DNA of 64,000 nt from Gilvimarinus sp. DA14 (GCF_024204685.1 NZ_CP100350.1:1550001-1614000), one strand, 5' to 3'. Positions 37,467 through 46,560 are shown, counted from the stretch's first letter. Notes: a model not told the origin generated them from the sequence alone. Made by a program: numbers and translations.

Positions 37467-39210
37467 CTCAGCGATCGCGCTAAAAGCTGAAACGCACTCG
37501 CCGCTAACACGGGTGGTGCGCCAAGCTTTAGAAGCGGCTTTAGCGGAAAAGTTAATCGATTTTATTGTCAGCGGCAGAACCTTCTACTTTAACCTTGCGG
37601 GTAATCATTATCGCTGCACAGGACGGGTGCGCGGCTTTGACCGGGTTCGACTTGCAATTCATACACTCTCACAGGTTAGCCCCGTTACGCGCGCCCCCAA
37701 CTTGCAGCAAGTATTGACGCAACTGCTGCAAGCCCTGCCAACAAGCGAGACATTACGCGCGACTTTTTTACGTGAGCTGCAGCAAACCGTGCACTGGTGC
37801 CAATGGAATGAAGCGCAGCAAATTACCCGCCCCCAAAGGCGCAATTTGTCTTTGTGCGAACTTGAAATGGCGATGCACGAAGGGCACCCCTACCACCCCT
37901 GCTTCAAAGCGCGCATCGGTTTTTCTGCCGCGGATCATAGTCGCTATGCGCCGGAGTGCGAAGCGCGCCTACAGCTGGTGTGGCTCGCGGTGGCCAGAGA
38001 GTGTTGTTTTTTAACTGGCGAGGCCCAAAGCGACGAGAATTTTTATCGCGATATTCTCAGCGCTGCAATCTGCGAAAAATTTAACCGCACCCTGGCACAG
38101 CTATCGCTCGACAGTGAACACTATGTGTTTGTCCCCGTGCACCCATGGCAGTGGCAACAGGTTATTGCCCCTAAACTCGAAGGGTGCGATCAGCGAGTCG
38201 TGTTTCTCGGTAGCGCAGGAGATGATTATTTTCCCAGCCAGTCGGTGCGTACACTTTTAAATGCGGACAAGCCCACCGAGCCCGATGTAAAACTGCCGCT
38301 CAATATCATCAACACCTCGGCGCCGCGTTATTTACTTAGCCACGGCATAGACTCAGCGCCACTGATTTCAAAGTGGCTGACCAGCACGCTTGCCGACGAC
38401 GATTTTTTTCAGCGTTACCCGCTGATAGTGCTGCGCGAATACGCCGGTGTGCGTGTTAATGAAAAAAAATTATTTAACACTGACAAGCCACAGGTAAGTC
38501 AGTTAGGCGCGATTTGGCGCGATAGTATGAACCGGCACCTGCAAGCTGGCGAACAGGCAGTGCCCTTTATGGCATTGTCACTTACCGAAGCCGACGGCAA
38601 ACCTTTTATTGACCCCTGGATTGCGCAGTACGGATTGCGCCCCTGGCTGCAGCAACTACTGCAGACGCTGATTTTTCCGGTGTGGCATCTGCTAGCACAC
38701 CACGGCATTGCCATTGAAGCCCACGGCCAGAACACCTTGATGGTGCACAACAACGGTTGGCCCAGCAAGCTGGCGGCGCGCGACTTTCACGAGAGCCTGG
38801 AGTATGTACCGGAGTTTCTCGCCGCGCCCGAGCGCGCGCCCGACTTCACCACCAACCCACTGTACGCCAACGCGCAAGCCGATGAGTTTTACTGGATGCA
38901 ATCTGTTGAAGCTCTGCGCGAGTTGGCAATGGATACCTTGTTTGTCTTTCATTTGTCAGAGCTGGCTCTGCTGTGCGAAGAACACTATCAACTTACCGAG
39001 CGAGAATTCTGGCAAATGGTGCGCCAATGTCTGAATCAATACCGGCAGTTGGCTGTGTGCGATCCGCAGAGACTGGAGCAGCTTAATTACCAGCAGGCGC
39101 ACATTGCCGTTGAATCGCTACTGCGTAAAAAACTCTGTCGCCAGGCCCAGGAATACCACCACCGGGCCGCCAATCCGCTGGCTCCCACCGCCCACACTGA
39201 TACGCTTTAA
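37459..39210 (+). CDS. asbB: NIS siderophore synthetase, AsbB-like
   Basis: 583-residue second IucA/IucC-family synthetase, overlapping asbA by 8 bp. Motifs: EMAMHEGHPYHPCFKAR, VPVHPWQWQQV, PSQSVRTLLN, LPLNIINTSAPRYL and HHGIAIEAHGQNTLM. Two adjacent, divergent NIS synthetases are the pattern for a citrate core decorated on both carboxylates. In petrobactin synthesis AsbB adds the second spermidine or dihydroxybenzoyl-spermidine arm. Confidence 0.85.
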   Translation: MSSSAIALKAETHSPLTRVVRQALEAALAEKLIDFIVSGRTFYFNLAGNHYRCTGRVRGFDRVRLAIHTLSQVSPVTRAPNLQQVLTQLLQALPTSETLRATFLRELQQTVHWCQWNEAQQITRPQRRNLSLCELEMAMHEGHPYHPCFKARIGFSAADHSRYAPECEARLQLVWLAVARECCFLTGEAQSDENFYRDILSAAICEKFNRTLAQLSLDSEHYVFVPVHPWQWQQVIAPKLEGCDQRVVFLGSAGDDYFPSQSVRTLLNADKPTEPDVKLPLNIINTSAPRYLLSHGIDSAPLISKWLTSTLADDDFFQRYPLIVLREYAGVRVNEKKLFNTDKPQVSQLGAIWRDSMNRHLQAGEQAVPFMALSLTEADGKPFIDPWIAQYGLRPWLQQLLQTLIFPVWHLLAHHGIAIEAHGQNTLMVHNNGWPSKLAARDFHESLEYVPEFLAAPERAPDFTTNPLYANAQADEFYWMQSVEALRELAMDTLFVFHLSELALLCEEHYQLTEREFWQMVRQCLNQYRQLAVCDPQRLEQLNYQQAHIAVESLLRKKLCRQAQEYHHRAANPLAPTAHTDTL

Positions 39211-39218
39211 GGTGATGC

Positions 39219-40481
39219 ATGCTGTTTTACTTAGACGATAAAACCTACCATCAAGACGATCTCAACGCGCGCTGGCACGCTCTGCAACAACAGGGCCTCG
39301 GCAAGGCTAAACGCCTGGCCGTTTGCACGGCCGATACCTTTGAATGGCTCGCGGTGGCGCTCTACTGTCGTCACCACAACTTATCGGTCGCACCACTGCA
39401 GCCAGACACCCCCTACGACACCGCACTGACCAAAGCGCTAAAACTCGACTGCGACTACCTACTGTGGCAACACGGCGGCAAACTGGAAAAAATTGGCAAC
39501 AGCAGCCGCCCCTCTGGCACGTTAATTCAATTTAGCTCTGGCACCACTGGTGAGCCCAAAGCCATCGAGCGCAGCTGGCACGAGATAGATACAGAAATCG
39601 AACACTACAATCGCTTGCTCAATGTAAGCGCAGATATCACCCCGGTGATTGCCTGTGCCATTACTCACTCCTATGGTTTTATTTGCGGCTTGCTCGCGTC
39701 CATGGCTCGGGGAGTGGTACCGCATATTGTCAGTGGCTGGAATCCCAAACAGCTGTTGCGAGTTTTAGAAAGCTACCCCAAACCCCTGCTCTACAGTTCA
39801 CCGGTTTTTATTCATACCCTGCTTATGCTACAGCGCGGCGCTACGCCCCTGTACGGCGTTATGACCTCTGGCAGCGTTATGCCCGAACCCTGGTTTGCAC
39901 AACTGCGCGCCAAAGCAACGCATATTTGGCAGCAGTACGGCTGCTCGGAAGCCGGCTGTGTTGCTATTGCCTACCAGCCGCAAACCAGCAGCACCTTAGG
40001 TCAGGCGCTGCAGCACTGTAAGCTGCAAGCCGGTAGCAGCGCACAGCAAGCGCAAGAAATCATTATTGAGCAAGGCGATAAACACATTCATACCCGCGAC
40101 GCGGGGTTTATCAACGCCGATGGCAATTTGCACTTTTGCGGCCGCCTGGACGACACCATTATTTGCGGCGGCATTAATGTCTATCCGCAGGAAGTCGAAG
40201 CGGCCCTCAGCCAACATCCGGATATCGACGAAGCCGTCGTATTTAAAATGCCCGACCCATTGGCCGGCGAGCGAGTCGCCGCCATTTATACCGGCAGAGA
40301 ACTCAGCGATGTCGAACTGCGCACTTTTTTTCGCGAGCATTTAACCTCGCACCAGTGCCCCAGCTGGATTCAACACCAAAACCAAATTCCGCGTTTAAGT
40401 AACGGCAAAATAAGTCGGCGCCAATTAACGCAACAGTTTGCCCGCCAGCCTCAGACTCAGCCATGCGAAGGAGTGGCCTGA
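39219..40481 (+). CDS. asbC: 3,4-dihydroxybenzoate-AMP ligase, AsbC-like
   Basis: 420-residue ANL-superfamily adenylation enzyme, shorter than typical acyl-CoA ligases. AMP-binding loop FSSGTTGEPKAIERS, QYGCSEAG (A5), the GRLDDTIICGGINVYPQEVE hinge (split A8) and the C-terminal catalytic Lys region LSNGKISRRQL. In the petrobactin pathway it activates 3,4-dihydroxybenzoate and loads the AsbD carrier. It follows asbB by 8 bp, and its stop overlaps the asbDE start (TGATG). Confidence 0.85.
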   Translation: MLFYLDDKTYHQDDLNARWHALQQQGLGKAKRLAVCTADTFEWLAVALYCRHHNLSVAPLQPDTPYDTALTKALKLDCDYLLWQHGGKLEKIGNSSRPSGTLIQFSSGTTGEPKAIERSWHEIDTEIEHYNRLLNVSADITPVIACAITHSYGFICGLLASMARGVVPHIVSGWNPKQLLRVLESYPKPLLYSSPVFIHTLLMLQRGATPLYGVMTSGSVMPEPWFAQLRAKATHIWQQYGCSEAGCVAIAYQPQTSSTLGQALQHCKLQAGSSAQQAQEIIIEQGDKHIHTRDAGFINADGNLHFCGRLDDTIICGGINVYPQEVEAALSQHPDIDEAVVFKMPDPLAGERVAAIYTGRELSDVELRTFFREHLTSHQCPSWIQHQNQIPRLSNGKISRRQLTQQFARQPQTQPCEGVA

Positions 40482-41734
40482 TGAGCAGCGACTTTATCTC
40501 CCAGTTGCGCGACCTGGTAGCGCAAAACCTGCCGCGTATTGATGTCGCTGCCGTGCACACAGGTGCCCACCTCACCTACGATTTAGGACTGGATTCGATT
40601 GAATTAATGCAGCTACTGGTACTGCTGGAAACTCAAGCCGGCTACCAGATTCCCGACTACGCATTGGATGCCGACAAGCTGCAAACCGTGGCCGATTTAC
40701 AACAGCTGTTGTGTACCCAAGAACAAGACACTGTGGGCGAGCCCGAGCTGGACGTTAAAGTGCACTGCGTCGTCAGTTGCTTGTGCCACAGTATTAAACA
40801 GCAGGGGCTGGACCACCGCCCCTTTTACTTTGGCGTGTGGGATGCCGAAGTATTTATCGATGCACAACACCAACTGCGCTACCACAGCGACAAGGTCGAC
40901 CACGATTTTTTTATTCGCTGGTACCAGCGCTTATACGGCGCGAAAGTAACGCAATGGTACGACCACGGCCTGAGCAAGCAGAACAATATCGATACCCTGA
41001 GCGCTATGCTGCAACACCGCCCAGACTGGCAGCAGCTGATGGTAATGCTGGATATGTATCGACTACCGGAGCGGGAAAACCGCTTTGCGCTGGACCCATT
41101 CCCACACTATGTTCTGCTGGAAAACGCCACTAGCGACGAAGACCTGTGGATGTGGGACCCGGACTTTCGCTGGGAGGGCAACCTCAAGCGCGAGCGTGTT
41201 ATGCAAGCGATTGCCTCACCGGCGGTCGCCGGTGGCTATACGCTGGACACCCGCCCACTGCACGCTCCCTACGCCGCCGATATTGATGCCTATTTCAACG
41301 CCTGCTTTAACCCGCAGCAAAACCACCTGACCGACGCAGTCGAAACCATTATCCAACACCACCTACCCGGAGGCGCCCAGGCACCAACGCAACTGGGTAA
41401 AGCCCTGGCGGAGTTGCCGGTGCTCGCGATACGCAAGTACGCCTACGAGCATGGGTTGGCTTTCTTCTGGCGCGAGCTTAACCAACCGGCACAAGAATTC
41501 GAGCGCTGGTGCGACGCCATTGAAATACTGGTGAAAGGTTTCGACAAACTGCTGTACCAGGCCAACAAGTGGGCGATGACGCAAACCGGCGCCGATTTAG
41601 AGCAACTGCTGGAGCTGGTAGCCGAGCAGAACCGGCGCGAACTGAACATCAAGCAAGCCGTGCGCGAGGCGCGCGACCAATGGCGCAAACAAGCCTTTAC
41701 GGACCACCGAAACGCGGAGCTCAACCCGGCATGA
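40481..41734 (+). CDS. asbDE: fused aryl carrier protein and AsbE-like transferase
   Basis: 417 residues in one frame. Residues about 1-85 are an acyl/aryl carrier domain with the phosphopantetheine site LGLDSIELMQL (Ser near 36). Residues about 95-400 resemble AsbE, the condensing protein that moves the dihydroxybenzoyl group from the carrier to spermidine (VVSCLCHSI, RPFYFGVWDAEV, DHDFFIRWYQRLYG). In Bacillus these are two separate proteins. The ATG at 40481 has AAGGAG seven nt upstream. The fusion would hold donor carrier and acceptor enzyme together. Confidence 0.83.
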   Translation: MSSDFISQLRDLVAQNLPRIDVAAVHTGAHLTYDLGLDSIELMQLLVLLETQAGYQIPDYALDADKLQTVADLQQLLCTQEQDTVGEPELDVKVHCVVSCLCHSIKQQGLDHRPFYFGVWDAEVFIDAQHQLRYHSDKVDHDFFIRWYQRLYGAKVTQWYDHGLSKQNNIDTLSAMLQHRPDWQQLMVMLDMYRLPERENRFALDPFPHYVLLENATSDEDLWMWDPDFRWEGNLKRERVMQAIASPAVAGGYTLDTRPLHAPYAADIDAYFNACFNPQQNHLTDAVETIIQHHLPGGAQAPTQLGKALAELPVLAIRKYAYEHGLAFFWRELNQPAQEFERWCDAIEILVKGFDKLLYQANKWAMTQTGADLEQLLELVAEQNRRELNIKQAVREARDQWRKQAFTDHRNAELNPA

Positions 41735-42564
41735 TGCACTTATCCCTCTGTACCATTAGCTTTCGCCATCACTTAATTTCCCTGCCAGAGCTGGCAACCT
41801 TTGCCGCGCGCAGTGGTTTAGACGGTATCGAACTGTGGGCCGCGCATGCGCGCCATTTACGCGACCAACCCGGTCTTAATGGCCAATGGCTGAAAGCCAT
41901 GAATCTGGATGTCGCCATGCTGAGCGATTACCTGCCCTTCCAAGGCCCACTCCATACAGGGCAGGAAAAACTCACAGAGTTATGCGAGCTAGCGCAGCAT
42001 TGGGGCACTCGTAAACTGAGAATTTTTGCTGGCCAAACCGCCAGCGCCGATGCGTCCGCTGAACATTATCAACAGCTGGTGATGCGGTTGCAGCAATACT
42101 GCCAACAGGCCCATAGCCACGGCTGCGAACTATTACTTGAGACTCACCCTGACACGTTTGCCGATACAACTCAGGCAACACTAAAACTTTTAGGCGATGT
42201 GAATCACGCCGCATTAAAAGTTAACTTGGATGTTTTGCACATTTGGGAAGCTCACGAAGACCCTGTTAAAGCCTGGCATTTGCTATCGCCCTACGTGCAT
42301 CACCTACACTTTAAGAACATCAGTCGACGCGAATTATTACCGGTTTTCGCACCGGCCAATGTGTATTCCGCCGCCGGTGATCGCAGCGGCTTGGTGCCAC
42401 TGTTTGAAGGTGCTTACGACTATCAAGAGTTTATCAACAAACTGCCTCGCGACCGTGTTCACAGTGCATCGCTCGAGTGGTTTGGACCAGACCCGCACTG
42501 GACTGTAGCTCATGACGCGCAGAAAATTCGCGCGCTAAGCAGCGCTAAGAAATGTCTCGCATGA
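41731..42564 (+). CDS. asbF: 3-dehydroshikimate dehydratase, AsbF-like
   Basis: 277-residue TIM-barrel of the sugar phosphate isomerase/epimerase superfamily. Candidate metal ligands are in LLLETHPDTFAD (Glu), NLDVLHIWE (Asp, His), HHLHFKN (His) and ASLEWFG (Glu). AsbF makes 3,4-dihydroxybenzoate from 3-dehydroshikimate. Start at ATGATG overlapping the asbDE stop by four bases (41731 or 41734); an upstream in-frame ATG inside asbDE is not credible. The stop overlaps the next gene by ATGA. Confidence 0.87.
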   Translation: MMHLSLCTISFRHHLISLPELATFAARSGLDGIELWAAHARHLRDQPGLNGQWLKAMNLDVAMLSDYLPFQGPLHTGQEKLTELCELAQHWGTRKLRIFAGQTASADASAEHYQQLVMRLQQYCQQAHSHGCELLLETHPDTFADTTQATLKLLGDVNHAALKVNLDVLHIWEAHEDPVKAWHLLSPYVHHLHFKNISRRELLPVFAPANVYSAAGDRSGLVPLFEGAYDYQEFINKLPRDRVHSASLEWFGPDPHWTVAHDAQKIRALSSAKKCLA

Positions 42565-43880
42565 GCGCCAATAAGCCTCGTATAGAAGCCATAGATTCAC
42601 TGCGCGGCGCCGCCGTGCTGGGCATTTTATTGCTTAATATCGTCAGCTTTAGTCTACCTCGCGCCTACTCGGACCCCAGTATTTACGGCGGTGCCGAAGG
42701 TTGGAACCTGGCGGCTTTTGCCGTTACGCATTTGTTCTTTGAAGGCACCATGCGCGGCCTTTTTTCTTTACTTTTTGGCGCCAGCATTTTACTGCTAAGC
42801 GGTTATTGGCAAGGCGCCAACCAAAGTACACAAACGGGCGATCTGTACTACCGCCGTATGCTGTGGCTATTTATTTTCGGACTGGTACACGCCTGGGGGC
42901 TGCTCTGGTTTGGCGACGTGCTCTACTGGTATGCGTTAGCGGGTATGTTTGCCTACCCAATGCGAGTGCTACGCGCCCGCTGGCTGATGATTATCGGTCT
43001 TGCTTTGCTGGCGACCCTGGTGCCACGCACGGCCGATAAGGTGCAAGACACCATAAATACCCAGCAAACTGTGCAGATTGCTACGCAAAAAGAACGGCAA
43101 AACCAAGAGTTGACCCAAACCGAGCAAGATGCGCTGGCTCACTGGGAGGACATACAACGGTGGCGCAAGCCGGACGATGCAGAGCTTGCCCGTCAAATTG
43201 ACGCGCTGCAGGGAAATTATGGGTCGGTATTCAGCGAGCTGAAACCGACGATTATTGCCTATCAATCAACCATTGTTTACCAGGGTGGTTTGTTCGATGC
43301 CTTGGGCATGATGCTAATCGGGATGGCACTGTTTAAGGCGGGAGTCCTTACCGCCCAACGATCAACACGCTTTTACGCAAGTCTGGCTCTAGGTGGTATT
43401 GGTATTGGTACTGCAGTGAATGCACTGGAGTTGGCCGCACTGATACGCCACGATTTCAGTTTACTTGCCGTGCTTAAATGGAGCTTTCTGGGGCTGTACT
43501 ACGACCTGGGGCGCGTACCTCTGACACTGGGTTACGCAGGCGTTTTCCTCTGGCTGGCTAAAACGGCACGGCTTACCCGCGTTCGTCAGGCGCTGGCCGT
43601 TTGCGGCAGAATGGCACTCACGCTATATGTCAGCCAATCTGCGCTTGGCGCGTTTATTTTTTATGGCTTTGGCCTGGGCTGGTACGGCCAATTAGAGCGC
43701 GCCGAACTGTACCTTGTGGTTGCCGGAATCTGGACCCTGCAAATATTAGCCGCCCACTGGTGGCTGTCACGCTATAAGTTTGGCCCCCTTGAATGGCTGT
43801 GGCGCTCGTTGGTGTATTGGCAGCCCCAACCTATGGCGCAACAGGTCAGATACCCCCAACAAACTGCCAATAACCGGTAA
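42561..43880 (+). CDS. DUF418/YeiB-type membrane protein in the asb operon
   Basis: About 439 residues with some ten hydrophobic helices. The N-terminal RIEAIDSLRGAAVLGILLLN and the C-terminal DUF418 region (about 270-420, ending GPLEWLWRSLVYW) are typical of the YeiB family. An ATGA overlap with asbF indicates translational coupling; another ATG is three codons upstream. Function in the family is not firmly known; acyltransferase-like or transport roles have been proposed. Its place makes a siderophore-related role likely. Confidence 0.8.
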   Translation: MSANKPRIEAIDSLRGAAVLGILLLNIVSFSLPRAYSDPSIYGGAEGWNLAAFAVTHLFFEGTMRGLFSLLFGASILLLSGYWQGANQSTQTGDLYYRRMLWLFIFGLVHAWGLLWFGDVLYWYALAGMFAYPMRVLRARWLMIIGLALLATLVPRTADKVQDTINTQQTVQIATQKERQNQELTQTEQDALAHWEDIQRWRKPDDAELARQIDALQGNYGSVFSELKPTIIAYQSTIVYQGGLFDALGMMLIGMALFKAGVLTAQRSTRFYASLALGGIGIGTAVNALELAALIRHDFSLLAVLKWSFLGLYYDLGRVPLTLGYAGVFLWLAKTARLTRVRQALAVCGRMALTLYVSQSALGAFIFYGFGLGWYGQLERAELYLVVAGIWTLQILAAHWWLSRYKFGPLEWLWRSLVYWQPQPMAQQVRYPQQTANNR

Positions 43881-43903
43881 AACAGCCTCCTAACGGTTGC
43901 AGT

Positions 43904-43918
43904 TAATAATATTTCTCA
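43904..43918 (+). promoter_or_regulatory. Fur-box-like site upstream of the membrane protein/PepSY pair
   Basis: TAATAATATTTCTCA matches the 7-1-7 Fur consensus at 11 of 14 positions, 37 bp upstream of the next start codon. It suggests a separate iron-controlled promoter behind the asb operon. Confidence 0.55.
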
Positions 43919-43955
43919 ATACCATTGGCGCGTTTTCTTACCACAGGAGCTCGCC

Positions 43956-44495
43956 ATGGTTTTGGCCCCGCTCGCCTGCGCCCTCACTTGTGGCGCTGCA
44001 GGCGTAATGTTTTATGCCTGGCGCCGCCCCGGCCCGACCCCACTCGCCAGTTTATGCGGCTGGCTAATGCTGCTTGTCGCCAGCGGGCTTTGGAGCTACC
44101 GCGCCGGAGCCGAGTTCGGTATTAGCTTTACTCTGATCACTCTGGCGCTGGCGGCCTGGAGCATTATTGTGCTCAGCGCAGATCACCGTCTGCAAAAGAC
44201 CAAACCCCAGGTACGGGATAAGCTGCGACTGGCGCGCTTCGGCACTATGGCCTATCAATTGTGGCGTTTACTGGCTGTGGTGCTGCTCGCTGGTGTAGTC
44301 AGCGTAGCGCTGCTGGTGGCGATGGGTAAGTTGCTGCCACTATCAGCGGTAAACGCCATGGTGCTGGCGGCCTTGCTGTCACCTTTGCTGTGGGGCCTAG
44401 CCGGTTACTGGCTGCTGGCCGATCCGCGCCCCGCCCGCCCTCCTATTGTTCTGCTGTTGGCCGGTCTGGCCAGCGGCGCCGTTATTCTGCTGTGA
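43956..44495 (+). CDS. uncharacterised membrane protein of the iron locus
   Basis: 179 residues with about five hydrophobic helices (near 3-22, 30-50, 53-72, 100-125, 130-175) and one charged cytoplasmic loop (about 75-98). I do not recognise the family with confidence; size and position recall the small DUF3325/DUF3649-type proteins that precede PepSY proteins in siderophore loci. AGGAG lies six nt before the ATG. The next gene starts 4 bp after its stop, so the two are coupled. Confidence 0.7.
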   Translation: MVLAPLACALTCGAAGVMFYAWRRPGPTPLASLCGWLMLLVASGLWSYRAGAEFGISFTLITLALAAWSIIVLSADHRLQKTKPQVRDKLRLARFGTMAYQLWRLLAVVLLAGVVSVALLVAMGKLLPLSAVNAMVLAALLSPLLWGLAGYWLLADPRPARPPIVLLLAGLASGAVILL

Positions 44496-44499
44496 CGCT

Positions 44500-45984
44500 A
44501 TGAAACAATTACTCTCCCCCGCCTTGGTTAAACAGTCTCTTACCAGCCACGCCTGGCTGGGCTTAGCCGTGGGCGCCTTTATGTACCTGGTGTGTCTGTC
44601 GGGTTCGTTTTTGGTGTTTGAACACGAGCTGGAACACTGGGAGCAGGCCGATGCCCCCGAGCGCCATCAGGTGACGCCCGAACAGGTGCAAAGCGCTTAT
44701 AACTTGCTCGAAGCAAAAGTCGCGGCTGCCGAACAACAGGAAGAAGCAACCGACGACGATCATCACCACCATATGTTCGTGATGTTACCCACCGCCGACA
44801 GCCCCCACTTAACCGTGGCTTCGGACGACGGCAGCTATTTTGTCAACGCCGATGGCAGCCTGGGGAATAAAGTCGAAGCGCCCTGGACTCAGCTACTGAT
44901 CGATTTACATCTTTATCTGCACCTGCCGAAAAGTTTTGGCATGATCGTGGTGAGTATTCTCGGAGTGATGCTATGCGGCCTGATTATTTCGGGCTTTATG
45001 TCACACCCACGTATTTTTAAAGATGCCTTTACCCTGCGCCCGAAAGCGGCCACTCGCTTAAATCAGGCCGATTGGCACAATCGCTTTAGCGTCTGGGGCG
45101 CGCCCTTTCATTTAATGATTGGTATTACCGGGGCGTTTTTTGGCCTCGCCAGCTTGTTTGTCTTGATTGGTGCGCAAGCGTTTTACGATGGCGACACCAG
45201 TAAGGTGGTACCGGCCATTTACGGTGCCGAACCCGAACTGGAGCAGTCATTACAAACCGCCGCCGTCGGCAAGGCCCTGGCGCAAATGCCGCAAATCGCT
45301 CCCGAGGCCAAACCGTTTTACATTACCGTGGAAGATGTAGGTACCGAACACCAGTATATTTTGCTGGGCGCCGAACACCCGGGGCGCTTAATTTACGCCG
45401 AGCAATATCGCTTTGACAGCGCCGGTAATTATTTGAGCAAGGTGGGCTTTAGTGACGGCGAGGCGGGCCGCCAGGCTATTTTCTCCGTGTACCGAATTCA
45501 CTTTGGCCACTATGGCGGTATGCTGGTTAAGCTCGCCTATGTCGCGCTCGGTTTGGCGCTGGCGGTTATTTCAGTGAGCGGTATTAATATCTGGCTGGCC
45601 AAGCGGCGCCAGCGCGATGGGCTGAATAATATCTGGACCGCTATTGTGTGGGGCACCCCGCTTGCGCTGGGGCTGACGGCGGTGTCACAACTGGCGCTGG
45701 GTATCAGCTCCCACGGGCTCTTTTGGGGAACACTGGTTGTCGCTGCGTTGCTGTGTCAGTGGGTCGATCACCACAACCGCAGCAAAGGGCTGCTGCAGCT
45801 AGCCGGTGCACTAACGCTATTGGCAATGGTAATTCTGCATGCAATGGCGTTCGGCACCTACGCCTGGAAAGCGGCGCCTTTGGGCATTAACCTCAGCTTT
45901 ATCGTCACCGCCCTCTTGTTACTTTGGCGCGGCCTATCGCACATAAGCGACAATAGAAACGAAATGACAGAAAGAACCCGCTAA
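44500..45984 (+). CDS. PepSY-domain iron-regulated membrane protein (PiuB-like)
   Basis: 494-residue inner-membrane protein with the PepSY_TM layout: TM1 (about 18-40), a periplasmic PepSY-like domain with a His cluster (DDDHHHHM, about 85-93), TM2-TM3 (about 145-170, 200-225), a second periplasmic PepSY domain and TM4 onward (about 345-480). Conserved membrane His residues (LHLYLHLPKS, NRFSVWGAPFHL, IHFGHYGG) may bind haem, as in siderophore-reducing relatives. It probably helps release iron from ferric siderophore. Its last 51 bp overlap the convergent hemolysin III-like gene. Confidence 0.83.
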   Translation: MKQLLSPALVKQSLTSHAWLGLAVGAFMYLVCLSGSFLVFEHELEHWEQADAPERHQVTPEQVQSAYNLLEAKVAAAEQQEEATDDDHHHHMFVMLPTADSPHLTVASDDGSYFVNADGSLGNKVEAPWTQLLIDLHLYLHLPKSFGMIVVSILGVMLCGLIISGFMSHPRIFKDAFTLRPKAATRLNQADWHNRFSVWGAPFHLMIGITGAFFGLASLFVLIGAQAFYDGDTSKVVPAIYGAEPELEQSLQTAAVGKALAQMPQIAPEAKPFYITVEDVGTEHQYILLGAEHPGRLIYAEQYRFDSAGNYLSKVGFSDGEAGRQAIFSVYRIHFGHYGGMLVKLAYVALGLALAVISVSGINIWLAKRRQRDGLNNIWTAIVWGTPLALGLTAVSQLALGISSHGLFWGTLVVAALLCQWVDHHNRSKGLLQLAGALTLLAMVILHAMAFGTYAWKAAPLGINLSFIVTALLLLWRGLSHISDNRNEMTERTR

Positions 45985-46560
45985 CACAAACATATGCCAA
46001 ATACCGTGGGCGTGGCGCAGTTTGCGCATGCCATCTAGCACGTAAAAAATCACCCCCACGGTATAGGCAATCCCCCCCAGCCACAGCCACAACAATCCTA
46101 CCGGGTCGAAGTTGGCCGCCAAGTCTCGGTACACCACCACACACACCCAGCCCATTACCAGGTAAATTAAAATCTGCAGCCACTTGATGCGCTTTTTCGG
46201 CAGGATATCCAGCAACAGCCCCACCAGCGCCAACGACCAAATCAGCACCAGCATAATTAAGCCAGTAGTGCCGCCTACGGTCACCAACATAAACGGGGTA
46301 TAAGTGCCGGCAATCAGCAGATAAATACACACATGATCCAGCTGACGAAACACCGCCTTAACCTTGGGTGAGCGAAAACTGTGATACAGGGTGGACATGG
46401 TGTAGAGCAAAATCAGGGTTACGCCGAAAATCACAAAGCTCACAATCAGCGCCGCATCAAGCTGCTGAATGCTGATGGTCAGCAGCGCGCCAAACCCCAC
46501 CAGCGCCAACACCGCGCCGACCAAATGGGTAATACTGTTGATCCGTTCGCCGTCGTACAT
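45934..46560 (-). CDS. hemolysin III/TrhA-family membrane protein
   Basis: 208 residues with seven hydrophobic helices and the PAQR/hemolysin III signature: EEHINxxTH-like start (GERINSITHLVGA), STLYHSF, DHVCIYLLIAGTYTPF and the C-terminal HMFVLAGSFCHFVSI with the metal-type His residues. The name hemolysin is historical; members affect membrane homeostasis. The conserved C-terminal motif lies in the 51 bp that overlap the PepSY gene, so the convergent overlap is real. Confidence 0.87.
   Translation of the reverse strand: MYDGERINSITHLVGAVLALVGFGALLTISIQQLDAALIVSFVIFGVTLILLYTMSTLYHSFRSPKVKAVFRQLDHVCIYLLIAGTYTPFMLVTVGGTTGLIMLVLIWSLALVGLLLDILPKKRIKWLQILIYLVMGWVCVVVYRDLAANFDPVGLLWLWLGGIAYTVGVIFYVLDGMRKLRHAHGIWHMFVLAGSFCHFVSIVAYVR

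Noticed and set aside
41569-41730. Upstream extension of asbF by 54 residues
   Set aside because: It lies inside asbDE in another frame and has no ribosome-binding site; the ATGATG at 41731 gives a normal AsbF N-terminus.
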